A stretch of 64,000 nt of DNA from G963668345 sp965226215 (GTDB taxonomy: Bacteria > Acidobacteriota > Terriglobia > Bryobacterales > UBA6623). The position numbers and the translations under genes are program-made. Positions 26,158 to 34,510 of this stretch are shown piece by piece. The stretch lies in the NCBI GenBank assembly GCA_965226215.1, contig CBDDCH010000002.1, positions 62,001-126,000 on the forward strand, given 5' to 3'. Positions within the stretch are counted from its first letter, which is position 1. Each line of letters opens with the position of its first letter. The notes below the pieces were generated by a model. The model saw nothing but the letters and a program-made list of their open reading frames with translations, ran no database searches and was not told the DNA's origin.

Positions 26158-26201
26158 ATTCGAGTTTCTGGGGAAGAAGCCGCAGGGCACGGCCCGCTTC
26201 C

Positions 26202-27239
26202 TTACCCGGGCCCAAACTGACTCGTAAAGCCGACTAACTCCTCTAACTTCCGGGTCGCGTTCCCTGAGTCAATCGATTGCGCCGCCAGCTTTGCGCCGGC
26301 TCGCAGGCCCCTAGCCTGTCCCGCCGCTACCAGCGCCGCCGCGGCGTTGGCCAGAACAATATCCCGTTTGGGCCCCGACTGGCCTTCCAAAATTCGGCGG
26401 AGAATGCCGGCATTCTCTTCTCCATCCCCGCCAACGAGGTGCCGACCGTCGGCCTGCGGCAAATCAAAATCGACCGGCCGGATCTCCTTCTCGACCACCT
26501 TGTCGTCCGCAACCTCTGCCACCGTCGTCGGGCCGGTAGTGGTGATCTCGTCCAGCCCGTCGCTGCCATGGACGACAAAGGCGTGGCGCACACCCAAGCG
26601 TCGAAGCGCCTCGCCTACCATGGGCACAAGTCTCGCCTCAAACACCCCGACCACCTGCGCCCCCGCCGACGTCGGATTCGTTAGCGGTCCGAGCATGTTA
26701 AATACAGTTCGCATCTTCAGCTCAGCGCGGACCGGCTGAGCGTGCTTCATTGCCGGATGGATCAGCGGTGCGAATAGGAACCCGATACCCACCTTCTCGA
26801 TGGACGCCGCCACCTGCTTCGGCTCCAGCCGAACGTTGACTCCGACCGCCTCGAGCACGTCGGCGCTACCACAGCGACTGGAGATAGACCGATTGCCGTG
26901 TTTCGCGACTTGCACGCCCGCGCCGGCCACGACAAAGGCGCTGACCGTCGAGATGTTGAACGAGTGCAGCCCGTCACCTCCTGTGCCACAGGTGTCCACA
27001 AGCGACGACGGATCGATCGACGGGCTCTCGACCCGCGCGGCGGCGGCACGCATCGCGCGCGCGAATCCGACGATCTCGTCCACTGTTTCACCTTTCATTT
27101 GGAGGGCCACCAGGAGCGCGCCGATCAAGATCGGACTTACGTCGCCGGCGAGGATTTCCTGCATCACCTCGGCGGCTTCCGTTTCCCTCAAGTCGTTTCG
27201 TCGAGCCACTTTGTGCAGGGCTTCCAGAGCTGCAGCCAT
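26202..27239 (-). CDS. trpD: TrpD, anthranilate phosphoribosyltransferase
   Basis: A 345-residue cytosolic enzyme that transfers phosphoribose from PRPP to anthranilate, the second step of tryptophan synthesis. Signatures: VDTCGTGGDGLHSFNIST (PRPP/phosphate loop), KHGNRSISSRCGSADVLEAVG and the anthranilate-site region FLFAPLIHPAMKHAQPVR. The start MAAALEALHK is preceded by GAGAGGAA about 12 bases upstream. No other trp gene is adjacent. It is divergent from sucC, sharing an ~80-base promoter region. Confidence 0.95.
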   Translation of the reverse strand: MAAALEALHKVARRNDLRETEAAEVMQEILAGDVSPILIGALLVALQMKGETVDEIVGFARAMRAAAARVESPSIDPSSLVDTCGTGGDGLHSFNISTVSAFVVAGAGVQVAKHGNRSISSRCGSADVLEAVGVNVRLEPKQVAASIEKVGIGFLFAPLIHPAMKHAQPVRAELKMRTVFNMLGPLTNPTSAGAQVVGVFEARLVPMVGEALRRLGVRHAFVVHGSDGLDEITTTGPTTVAEVADDKVVEKEIRPVDFDLPQADGRHLVGGDGEENAGILRRILEGQSGPKRDIVLANAAAALVAAGQARGLRAGAKLAAQSIDSGNATRKLEELVGFTSQFGPG

Positions 27240-27318
27240 CGGTTTGCGTTCCTCTCTCGCGATACCTTATAGTTGAGGATTCTGATTTCCCCGATCCTAC
27301 CACGCACCGCTTCTCAGA

Positions 27319-28476
27319 ATGAAAATCCACGAGTATCAAGCTAAGGGGATCCTGCGTCAGCATGGCGTCCCCGTGCCCCGTGGCCGGGTAGCGTTTTCGG
27401 CTGAGGAGGCCAAAGCGGCCGCCGAAGAACTAGGCGGTCGAGTGGTTGTGAAAGCGCAGATTCACGCCGGCGGCCGCGGCAAAGGTGGAGGGGTAAAGAT
27501 TGCCGATGACCCTGATCAAGCGGCCGAGTTCGCCGGCCATATGATCGGGATGACCCTCGTGACCCACCAGACGGGTCCGCAGGGACGCCTCGTCAAGCGC
27601 GTGCTGGTCGAAGAGACCCTGCCGATCGATCGTGAGCTCTATCTGGGTGTTGTCTTGGACCGCAAGATTCAAAAGCCGGTGCTGATGGCGTCCTCGGCGG
27701 GCGGAGTAGAGATTGAGGAAGTCGCGGCCAAAACGCCCGAGTTCATCCTTAAGGAGACGATGCATCCCGGCATCGGGCTGTCGGGCTATCAAGCGCGGCG
27801 TTTGGCCTTCGGCATGGGCGTAGGGGCAGAAACAATCGGGGCGGTGGTCGAAGCCATGACCGCCTTGGCGGAAGCCTATCGCGCGACCACCGCCAATTTG
27901 GTCGAGATCAATCCATTCGTAATCACGAAAGACGCCCGGGTTGTCGCCCTCGATGCAAAGATCGATCTGGACGACAACGGGCTCTTCCGGCATCCTGAGT
28001 TGAATGAGCTCCGCGATCTCGACGAGGAAGAACCCCTCGAAACCGACGCCATTAACCACGGACTGAACTACATCAAGCTTGACGGCAATGTCGGTTGTAT
28101 GGTCAACGGCGCCGGACTGGCCATGGCAACGATGGACATTATCCAATATGCGGGCGGCAGCCCGGCCAACTTTCTCGACGTGGGCGGCGGCGCCAACGCC
28201 GACCAGATCAAAAACGGGTTTCGGATCATCCTCTCCGATCCCCATGTGAAAGCGATCCTCATCAACATTTTCGGCGGCATCCTGCGCGTGGACGTTTTGG
28301 CGGAAGGCGTGGTCGCCGCCGCTCGGGAATTGGACATTAAGGTGCCGATCGTGCTGCGCCTCGAAGGGACAAACGTCGAAATCGGACGCAAGACCCTCGA
28401 CGAATCTGGAATGAACTTTACAGTCGCCCAAGACATGAAGGAAGCGGCTGAGAAGGTCGTCGCGCTGGCCGGCTAA
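27319..28476 (+). CDS. sucC: SucC, succinyl-CoA synthetase beta subunit
   Basis: A 385-residue ATP-grasp subunit of succinyl-CoA ligase, which links succinyl-CoA cleavage to NTP synthesis in the TCA cycle. It begins MKIHEYQAKGILRQHGVPVPRG. It contains the nucleotide-grasp region HAGGRGKGGGVK, the LVEINPFVI and DAKIDLDDNG metal/nucleotide segments, and the phosphate-loop-like NGAGLAMATMD with FLDVGGGA. Length and order with sucD 17 bases downstream are normal. No clear SD precedes the ATG. Confidence 0.96.
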   Translation: MKIHEYQAKGILRQHGVPVPRGRVAFSAEEAKAAAEELGGRVVVKAQIHAGGRGKGGGVKIADDPDQAAEFAGHMIGMTLVTHQTGPQGRLVKRVLVEETLPIDRELYLGVVLDRKIQKPVLMASSAGGVEIEEVAAKTPEFILKETMHPGIGLSGYQARRLAFGMGVGAETIGAVVEAMTALAEAYRATTANLVEINPFVITKDARVVALDAKIDLDDNGLFRHPELNELRDLDEEEPLETDAINHGLNYIKLDGNVGCMVNGAGLAMATMDIIQYAGGSPANFLDVGGGANADQIKNGFRIILSDPHVKAILINIFGGILRVDVLAEGVVAAARELDIKVPIVLRLEGTNVEIGRKTLDESGMNFTVAQDMKEAAEKVVALAG

Positions 28477-28493
28477 CTCGAAACGATTGATTG

Positions 28494-29357
28494 ATGAGCA
28501 TTCTGGTTGACGAGAACACGCCTATCATCGTCCAGGGCTTCGGGCGCGCGGGTCAGTTTCACGCCGAACAGTGCATCAGGTACGGCAGCAGGATCGTTGG
28601 AGGCGTCAGACCGGGCAAAGGGGGCACGAAGCAACTTGGACTGCCGGTTTTCGATACGGTTCGGCAGGCGGTCGAGCAAGTCCAGCCACAAGCCTCGATC
28701 ATCTTCGTGCCGGCAGCGGCCGCGGCGGATGCCGTCATGGAAGCTGCTGACGCTGGCCTTCGATTGACCGTCTGCATCACCGAAGGCATCCCCGCCCAAG
28801 ACATGGTGATGGTGGCCCAGTTCCTCCGCGACAGGAGGACTCGCTTGATCGGTCCCAACTGCCCAGGCGTCATCTCGCCGGGTAAATGCAAGTTGGGGAT
28901 CATGCCGGGCTACATCCACGAGCCTGGGCATGTGGGTGTGGTGTCGCGCTCGGGAACGCTGACCTACGAAGCGGTGGCTCAACTGACGGCGCTGGGGATT
29001 GGGCAGTCGACCTGCATCGGGATCGGCGGTGATGCGATCATCGGAACAAGCTTCGTCGATACCCTCAAGCTTTTCAACGAGGATCCCCACACGCGCGCCG
29101 TTTTGCTGATCGGAGAAATCGGCGGGACTGCTGAAGAGGAGGCTGCCGATTACATTAAGGAGTCTTTCAAAAAGCCCGTCGCGGCATTCATCGCCGGACG
29201 CACAGCGCCTCCGGGACGCCGCATGGGGCACGCCGGGGCGATCATCTCGGGCGGAAAGGGCACGGCCGCTGAAAAAGTTCAGGCGCTCGAGGCAGCCGGC
29301 ATCGCCGTAGCGCCCTCGCCCGCCGAGATGGGTGCGACCCTTGCGAAGCTGTTGTAG
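28494..29357 (+). CDS. sucD: SucD, succinyl-CoA synthetase alpha subunit
   Basis: A 287-residue subunit carrying the CoA-binding Rossmann domain and the phosphorylated histidine. It begins MSILVDENTPIIVQGFGRAGQFH. The GPNCPGVI and GIGGDAIIGTSF motifs and the active-site His in GRRMGHAGAIISGG are present. The family more often has TGxxG in the N-terminal loop (here QGFGRAG). The ATG at 28494 is preferred to the TTG one codon earlier. It forms an operon with sucC. Confidence 0.95.
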   Translation: MSILVDENTPIIVQGFGRAGQFHAEQCIRYGSRIVGGVRPGKGGTKQLGLPVFDTVRQAVEQVQPQASIIFVPAAAAADAVMEAADAGLRLTVCITEGIPAQDMVMVAQFLRDRRTRLIGPNCPGVISPGKCKLGIMPGYIHEPGHVGVVSRSGTLTYEAVAQLTALGIGQSTCIGIGGDAIIGTSFVDTLKLFNEDPHTRAVLLIGEIGGTAEEEAADYIKESFKKPVAAFIAGRTAPPGRRMGHAGAIISGGKGTAAEKVQALEAAGIAVAPSPAEMGATLAKLL

Positions 29358-29510
29358 GAACCCGTGGTAGAAGTCAGTGGCACAGGCCATCCTGCCCGTG
29401 GGCTTTTTGCTGGGTTCCACGATTCTCAGCAGGCGCACAATTCATTGCGTCCCGGCGGGCAATGAGAGGCACTTATAGTATCGAATCAAGGAAATCTGGG
29501 ACCTACTTCT

Positions 29511-29933
29511 ATGGCGATCGAACGGACCCTAACTATTATCAAGCCGGACTCGACCGCTGCCGGGCACATCGGCGAAATCATCGCTGAGATCGAAAAGGCA
29601 GGCTTCCGCATCCTCGGCATGAAGATGGTGCATCTGACGCGTCAGGACGCCGAGGCCTTCTACCAAGTTCACCGAGGAAAGCCGTTTTTCGATTCGCTGG
29701 TCAAGTTCATGACGGAAGGACGGGTTGTCCCCATGGCCCTGGAACGGGAGGACGCTATCTCCAAGCTGCGGGAAATCATGGGCGCGACCGACTCGGCGAA
29801 GGCCGCGGCAGGCACGATCCGCAACAAGTTCGGGACGGACATCGAACGCAACGCCATCCACGGCTCCGACGCGCCGGAGACGGCCGCTGTCGAGATAGCC
29901 TTCTTCTTTAGCGAGTTGCAGCCGGTCGGTTAA
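29511..29933 (+). CDS. ndk: Ndk, nucleoside diphosphate kinase
   Basis: A 140-residue kinase that equilibrates NTP and NDP pools through a phosphohistidine. TLTIIKPDS at the N-terminus, the substrate loop and the active-site His117 in NAIHGSDAPE are all present, with family-typical length. AAGGAAATC lies upstream of the ATG. The gene sits 150 bases after sucD, an order that places NTP-forming succinyl-CoA synthetase beside the enzyme that redistributes the phosphate. Transcription may be shared or separate; a weak hairpin followed by T5 lies at 29394-29409. Confidence 0.96.
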   Translation: MAIERTLTIIKPDSTAAGHIGEIIAEIEKAGFRILGMKMVHLTRQDAEAFYQVHRGKPFFDSLVKFMTEGRVVPMALEREDAISKLREIMGATDSAKAAAGTIRNKFGTDIERNAIHGSDAPETAAVEIAFFFSELQPVG

Positions 29934-29936
29934 GCC

Positions 29937-30903
29937 TCAGCGCACCGCTGAGCTTCTCAGCCGCAACGTTTTCTCCGCCTCGACCCGAAGTTCGCGAACC
30001 CAGTCTTTCATGTTGGGCCGCCTGACCAGCACGGAGTGCCGGCCTTCGAGTATGGGCAGCTCAACCGGGCAAGCGCCGAAATATTCGTCGTCGACGTAGA
30101 CTTGCGCTTGGCTTGAGGCGCAGTAAACCACCAACCGCCCCGTTCGCAGAGACGTCTTCGCGAGTGGGCTGTCGGCGGAAGCTCTCGCCGACGGGCTGCC
30201 GCTCGAAAGGTTCTCGATCGGCGGCGGGAAATAGCTGGGCTCAGCCGGCGGAGGTAGAGCGGCTGGCACCGGGTTAGCGGTGGGCGGCCCCACTGAGGCC
30301 GGCCGACGCGATGGTGCCGGCTCGTAAGGGGAACTGATGGTTCGTTCCTTGGGGCGTACCTCGAACAGCGAAAACGGCAGTTGACGCCCTCGGATGACAA
30401 TCCTCAATGTCGCCTGTTCGACTTCCGTGCTGAAAGTCTTTCCCCGAGCGACGTCCTCGCAGCCGCGGGCATCCTCGAGGCTGACAATCCCCGCCGCCGA
30501 TGCAGCGATCCTCTTTCGTTCATCACCAGGCCGTTCCCCCCTGTCCAATCCCCTACGGGTCTTCCAGTACGGGACATCCTGCCGGATACAGGGTCTCGTC
30601 CAAATCTCGAAACAGCGCTAATGATGCGTGGATCAGCTCTGCGAGGTCCTCTTCGGCGCGGCTCGGTTGGCGGGCTGGGGGGGGGGGGGCAGTGTAAGGC
30701 AAAAATTTTCCGCCGGGCACGATCGTGCAACTGTGAACCCACCTTTGGAATTTCGCTTGCCAAGAATCGATGTCTTCATAGTCGAACGTTCGCCGTTCGA
30801 CGTCCAGAGTAAAAACGGCTGTCGGGAGTGCCGGTGGCGGCTCGGCGACCAATCCTGGAGCTGTGATCAGTAGAATGACGAAAACGCTCAGCGCCACAGA
30901 CAT
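29937..30903 (-). pseudogene. Secreted PEGA-domain protein, frameshifted, with a poly-C tract
   Basis: The N-terminal frame (30903 to a TAG at 30553) starts with a signal peptide, MSVALSVFVILLITAPGLVAE, and runs through …DLAELIHASLALFRDLDETLYP. The downstream frame (30548 to 29937), shifted by one, continues with ERPGDERKRIAASAAG, a Pro-rich linker, and a C-terminal PEGA domain (RLVVYCASSQAQVYVDDEYF, then CPVELPILEGRHSVLVRRP). The shift lies between about 30620 and 30553. A run of 13 C (minus strand) at 30677-30689 encodes Pro-Pro-Pro-Pro in the first frame. A single broken gene is most likely; two coupled genes or a sequencing error are alternatives. Function unknown. Confidence 0.6.
30677..30689. 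repeat. 13-base G/C homopolymer inside the PEGA gene
   Basis: Thirteen consecutive G on the plus strand, encoding a Pro run in the minus-strand gene. It is the longest homopolymer I noticed in the window and a potential slippage site or base-calling error. Confidence 0.9.
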
Positions 30904-30982
30904 GTCAGCCTGATTTTATTCTATACTTCGGACTCTGTCTGGCAAACTCGCACATCTGTGGAAGTAGCAAGAAATCGCCAAT

Positions 30983-31948
30983 ATGACCAACGCCAAAATT
31001 CTCGCCACCGGTCCGATCGACCAGATCGCTATTGACATTTTGAGCTCAAAGGGGGAAGTGATCATCGCCCCCGATGGAAAGCCCCCGTCGCTACTTCCCC
31101 TGCTGGATGATGTCATCGGACTTGTTGTTCGCGGTGACGGCTTGGCGAACGCGGAGGTCATCGACGCCGCCCAAGACCTCAAGGTCATCGGCCGCTGCGG
31201 GGTCGGCTATGACCAGGTCGACGTTACCGCCGCTACGCGCAGGAACATTCCACTTGTGTACGCCCCCGGCGCAGGCGCGCGAGCGGTAGCCGAAGCTTCC
31301 GTCGCTCTGGTACTTGCTCTCTGCAAGCGTCTCAGCTATTGGGATCAACAGTTCAAAGCGGGTAATTGGCGCAGCCGATACGAAACCAAACCGGGCGACC
31401 TCGATGGGGCCACGCTGGGCATCATCGGGTTGGGCCGCATCGGTCAGATCTTGGCCGAACTGATTCGCCCTTTCAATATGACAATCCTCAGCTTCGATCC
31501 CTACGTGACGGCCGAGCAAGCGCAGCCCCTTGGCGTCGAAATGGTGGACCTCGATACACTGCTCGCGAAGGCCGACTTCATCTGCTTGCACGCTCCGTCC
31601 ACCCCCGAAACACGAGGGCTCATCAACCGCGAGAGGCTGAAGTCGACCAAGCGAGGAGCCTACCTCATCAACCTCGCTCGAGGGGGTCTGATCGAGAGTT
31701 TCGATGTGCTGCTCGAATCGTTGGAAAACGGGACCTTGTCGGGCGTTGCGCTGGACGTGTTTGAATCCGAACCGCCCGATTCCAACCACCCATTGTTTCG
31801 ACACCCCAATTGCCTGACCGCTCCTCACGCTCTCGGCATGACTCCAGGAGCGATGGGCCGCATCTTTAAGTCCATGGCCGACGACATGGTCGCGGTTTTA
31901 GAAGGCCGTCGCCCGCAATTCGTCGTGAATCCTGAGGTGCTGGGGTAG
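30983..31948 (+). CDS. D-isomer-specific 2-hydroxyacid dehydrogenase (SerA-like)
   Basis: A 321-residue NAD-dependent dehydrogenase of the D-2-hydroxyacid family. The catalytic Arg/Glu/His environment is visible in LINLARGGLIESFDVL (Arg) and ALDVFESEPPD (Glu). The usual His of the H-x-G-G/A motif appears as TAPHALGMTPGA. The NAD-binding Rossmann motif is GIIGLGRIGQ. The KVIGRCGVGYDQVDV and AEASVALVLAL segments resemble phosphoglycerate dehydrogenases. It lacks the regulatory ACT domain of long SerA forms. Substrate (3-phosphoglycerate, glyoxylate or another 2-oxoacid) is unresolved. Confidence 0.9.
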   Translation: MTNAKILATGPIDQIAIDILSSKGEVIIAPDGKPPSLLPLLDDVIGLVVRGDGLANAEVIDAAQDLKVIGRCGVGYDQVDVTAATRRNIPLVYAPGAGARAVAEASVALVLALCKRLSYWDQQFKAGNWRSRYETKPGDLDGATLGIIGLGRIGQILAELIRPFNMTILSFDPYVTAEQAQPLGVEMVDLDTLLAKADFICLHAPSTPETRGLINRERLKSTKRGAYLINLARGGLIESFDVLLESLENGTLSGVALDVFESEPPDSNHPLFRHPNCLTAPHALGMTPGAMGRIFKSMADDMVAVLEGRRPQFVVNPEVLG

Positions 31949-32078
31949 TGCGGCGCCTAGTTTCGTTTTGTTGGATGGGGCGACGGCGAAGCCGGATGGC
32001 TACAGGGGACTTGGGGCGCCCCGGTACCTGAAAGGAACTTTCGGGCGGAACTCATCCCGAGCTTTGAACCCGCTCGGC

Positions 32079-33164
32079 CTAGTTGAAGAACAGCACCTTC
32101 GGATTCGGCTTGCCCTGGTTTACGTCCATTTCCTTGGCGTGGATGCGGTAGTCGGGCTGCAGGCCTAGAGCAACCGCAGGGACCGCGGTGGGATCGTCCG
32201 CCAGGTGGTAGGTGCAGATCGCCATGCGGGGCCGAAAGCGCTCGATGGTACGGCGGGATCCCTCGAGCGCAACGCGCTCCGCCCCTTCGATATCCATCTT
32301 GATGAAGTCAACGCGGTCGAGTTGCAACTCCTCGACAATGTCGTCGAGTGGCCTGACAGGCACGGTGATGTGGTGTGAAGTGCCTTCCATCGAGAACAGA
32401 GTGGGACGGGTTGAAATGTGATCGTGAATCGCCAGCTTGAGGGTGGATTCCTCGTTCCAGATGCCGGCTTTCACCAAGCTGACTTGGCCCGCAGCAATCT
32501 CGTCGGCAAAATTGCGCTCCAGGCAAATAATGTTGGTCGGCTCAGGCTCAATAGCGATGACTCTCGCGGCACCCCGGCTGAGTGCGTAGCGTGTGTAGAC
32601 ACCAATGTGGGCTCCGGCGTCGATCACCGTGTCGCCCGGCATGATCGTCTCCCGGTGACCCTGATAGGTATCGTAGATGTAGATTTCCCACAGCAACCAA
32701 GCGAGCGACCACGATCCTTCCTCACCAATCCAGAATGTACCCCACTGCGTCTTGTACTTCTCAAGAGGATGGCCTTCAACTTCCTCTTGTTCGACTAACT
32801 CGATCGCATCCACCACCCATTTGTCGGACCCCTCCGGGTAGAAGCACTGATTCCCGGCAAAGGCGGCGGTCCACACGTCCGACCACGTAACGTACGGTAC
32901 CCGACCCACCGCTTTGTCCGTGATGTATCGGGTTCGCCACCAGAACGAGCAGCCATCCTTCTCCTGGCTGGACCACCAGAGGCCTACGCTGAGGAAAAAT
33001 ACTGCCGTGACCCAAGCCTTCCAGCCGCGTGCAACCGCTAATGCGCCAGCGGCGGCAACGGCAAAAGTCACGGTGTAAATGTCGTGAAAAAAGAAATACT
33101 GAGCGGTGATGAGCAACAGCGCCATCAGGACCAAAGCGGCCTGACTAATTCGCTTTCGGCTCAT
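32079..33164 (-). CDS. Membrane-anchored FkbM-family methyltransferase
   Basis: A 361-residue protein with two or three N-terminal hydrophobic segments (about residues 10-60). A long spacer follows, then a C-terminal FkbM-type SAM-dependent methyltransferase domain. Motifs: VIDAGAHIGVYTRYAL (SAM loop), VIAIEPEPTN, and VDFIKMDIEGAERVALEG. FkbM enzymes O-methylate sugars, polyketides or other metabolites; the membrane anchor suggests a lipid-linked or envelope substrate. The start MSRKRISQAALV at 33164 has no strong SD. The partner is not evident from its neighbours. Confidence 0.85.
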   Translation of the reverse strand: MSRKRISQAALVLMALLLITAQYFFFHDIYTVTFAVAAAGALAVARGWKAWVTAVFFLSVGLWWSSQEKDGCSFWWRTRYITDKAVGRVPYVTWSDVWTAAFAGNQCFYPEGSDKWVVDAIELVEQEEVEGHPLEKYKTQWGTFWIGEEGSWSLAWLLWEIYIYDTYQGHRETIMPGDTVIDAGAHIGVYTRYALSRGAARVIAIEPEPTNIICLERNFADEIAAGQVSLVKAGIWNEESTLKLAIHDHISTRPTLFSMEGTSHHITVPVRPLDDIVEELQLDRVDFIKMDIEGAERVALEGSRRTIERFRPRMAICTYHLADDPTAVPAVALGLQPDYRIHAKEMDVNQGKPNPKVLFFN

Positions 33165-33240
33165 AATTGGATGTTAGCCCAGGTGGCACACTGACCCGGC
33201 TGGAAGGTTCGCGTTTCCCCATTTCGAGCGCGGGGGGCAA

Positions 33241-33909
33241 CTACCCTGTCGCACCGGTCCCGTCGAATGCTGGCTTTCGATGAGCGGCAACCTCCACCCG
33301 CGCACGGTGGAGCAACACCAGTTTATCCGAACGATCCGTGGGCAAAAATCGGAGGTTTCTACTACTAACTGTTGAATTCCGCCTCAGATCAACCGAGCGA
33401 GTCGCACGTCCGACACGGCACCCAACAACTTCATCGTCCCCGGCGAAAAATAGGTTGCGGCCCAGCAGTTCGGAAGCGGCCTCACAAGTCGGGAAGGCAT
33501 CCAGGCAGGCCTGGGCATCGGCGCGCACTTTTTCAATAGGAACCAGCGGCCCTACTCCGATACCGGGGCAATGGCGGCGTAGATTTCTCCAGGCTCTCCT
33601 GCCGCGGACGTTTTCCGGCCAAAAGGGGAAAGCCTGGCACTGCAGCGGCTTCACCTCGTGGATCGAGCAGCCGCCGTCTTCGACGAAACGACAGGGACCG
33701 TCGGTCGGACCGGCTAAGCGCAAATCGCCGTCTTCGAATTCGCAGCAGCGGCTCCTAAACTCATCCGTGCTTAGTCCCAAGTAGCCCGCGATGCGGTTAG
33801 CGTCGTCCGGTGCGAGGTAGACTTCCCCCGGCTGAGAACAACAATTTGTGCACCCCGGCTGGCATTCAAACCGAAAGTTGATGTGACCGATCTGGACCAG
33901 TTTCCTCAC
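33241..33909 (-). CDS. YkgJ-family cysteine-cluster protein
   Basis: A 222-residue protein of the zinc/iron-chelating YkgJ (CxxxCxxC) family. FECQPGCTNCCSQPGEVYLAPDD near residue 15 and GCSIHEVKPLQCQAFPFWP around residue 85-100 give the conserved Cys ladder thought to bind an Fe-S cluster or zinc. The last ~70 residues look unrelated and may be an extension beyond the domain. Function is unknown in the family. It lies between an FkbM methyltransferase and a GNAT/AtuA pair, all on the minus strand. Confidence 0.82.
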   Translation of the reverse strand: MRKLVQIGHINFRFECQPGCTNCCSQPGEVYLAPDDANRIAGYLGLSTDEFRSRCCEFEDGDLRLAGPTDGPCRFVEDGGCSIHEVKPLQCQAFPFWPENVRGRRAWRNLRRHCPGIGVGPLVPIEKVRADAQACLDAFPTCEAASELLGRNLFFAGDDEVVGCRVGRATRSVDLRRNSTVSSRNLRFLPTDRSDKLVLLHRARVEVAAHRKPAFDGTGATG

Positions 33910-34036
33910 GGTTCCCTTAAGTTAGACGGTTTCTTCGGCTCCGGTCGGGCCTGTCGCCCGTTGTTGGGATGGAGAAGGGGGGCCGAACCTCTCATCCTGC
34001 CTTTCCGCCGGGTCAACCAGAACGAAATCACCTTGT

Positions 34037-34510
34037 TTAATGCTGAAGCTGCTTTTCCATGACCCAGGCATCGCTACCGTCGGGATAGTACGCCTTTGCC
34101 TTGGCGATACGTTCAAAACCGAGTTTGCGAAAAAGCGCCTGCGCTGCTCGATTGCTAACCGCGGTTTCAAGTCGAACCGTTTCGACTCCTGCTTCCGCCA
34201 GTCGCTTCGATACCGCTAGCATGAGCTGTTCCCCGAGACCCCGACGCCGGAACTCAGGCTGCACGTCAACCGTGACGATGTGGCCCTTCTTCGGTCCCAC
34301 TTTCGCCGCCACGATGAAGCCGGTGACTTCGTCTTCGCGGGCCTGCGCGATGATTGCCAACGCGCCAGGCTGCTGGAGTGTCGCCCGCATCTCTTGGGGT
34401 GGGAAGGCCACTTTCGCAGGAAAGCATGCCGCATCGATTTCACACAAGCGCTCGATATCCGAAGCCCGGTACTCGCGCAACCGGAAGGTTTCAGCGGCAG
34501 CCGTCGTCAT
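34037..34510 (-). CDS. GNAT-family N-acetyltransferase (RimI-like)
   Basis: A 157-residue acetyltransferase with a full GNAT fold. The acetyl-CoA-binding motif is VTVDVQPEFRRRGLGEQLM, preceded by the beta-4 strand AKVGPKKGHIV. LRLETAVSNRAAQALFRKLGFE and AYYPDGSDAWVMEK follow, the last resembling RimI-type protein N-alpha acetyltransferases. The start codon overlaps the stop of the AtuA-like gene upstream (ATGA), so the two are translationally coupled. Whether it acts on ribosomal protein S18 or on a small molecule linked to its partner is not known. Confidence 0.88.
   Translation of the reverse strand: MTTAAAETFRLREYRASDIERLCEIDAACFPAKVAFPPQEMRATLQQPGALAIIAQAREDEVTGFIVAAKVGPKKGHIVTVDVQPEFRRRGLGEQLMLAVSKRLAEAGVETVRLETAVSNRAAQALFRKLGFERIAKAKAYYPDGSDAWVMEKQLQH

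Noticed and set aside
30980..31948. Serine biosynthesis role (serA) for the 2-hydroxyacid dehydrogenase
   Set aside because: Family is clear but the substrate-specific features and the ACT domain are absent, so no gene symbol is assigned.
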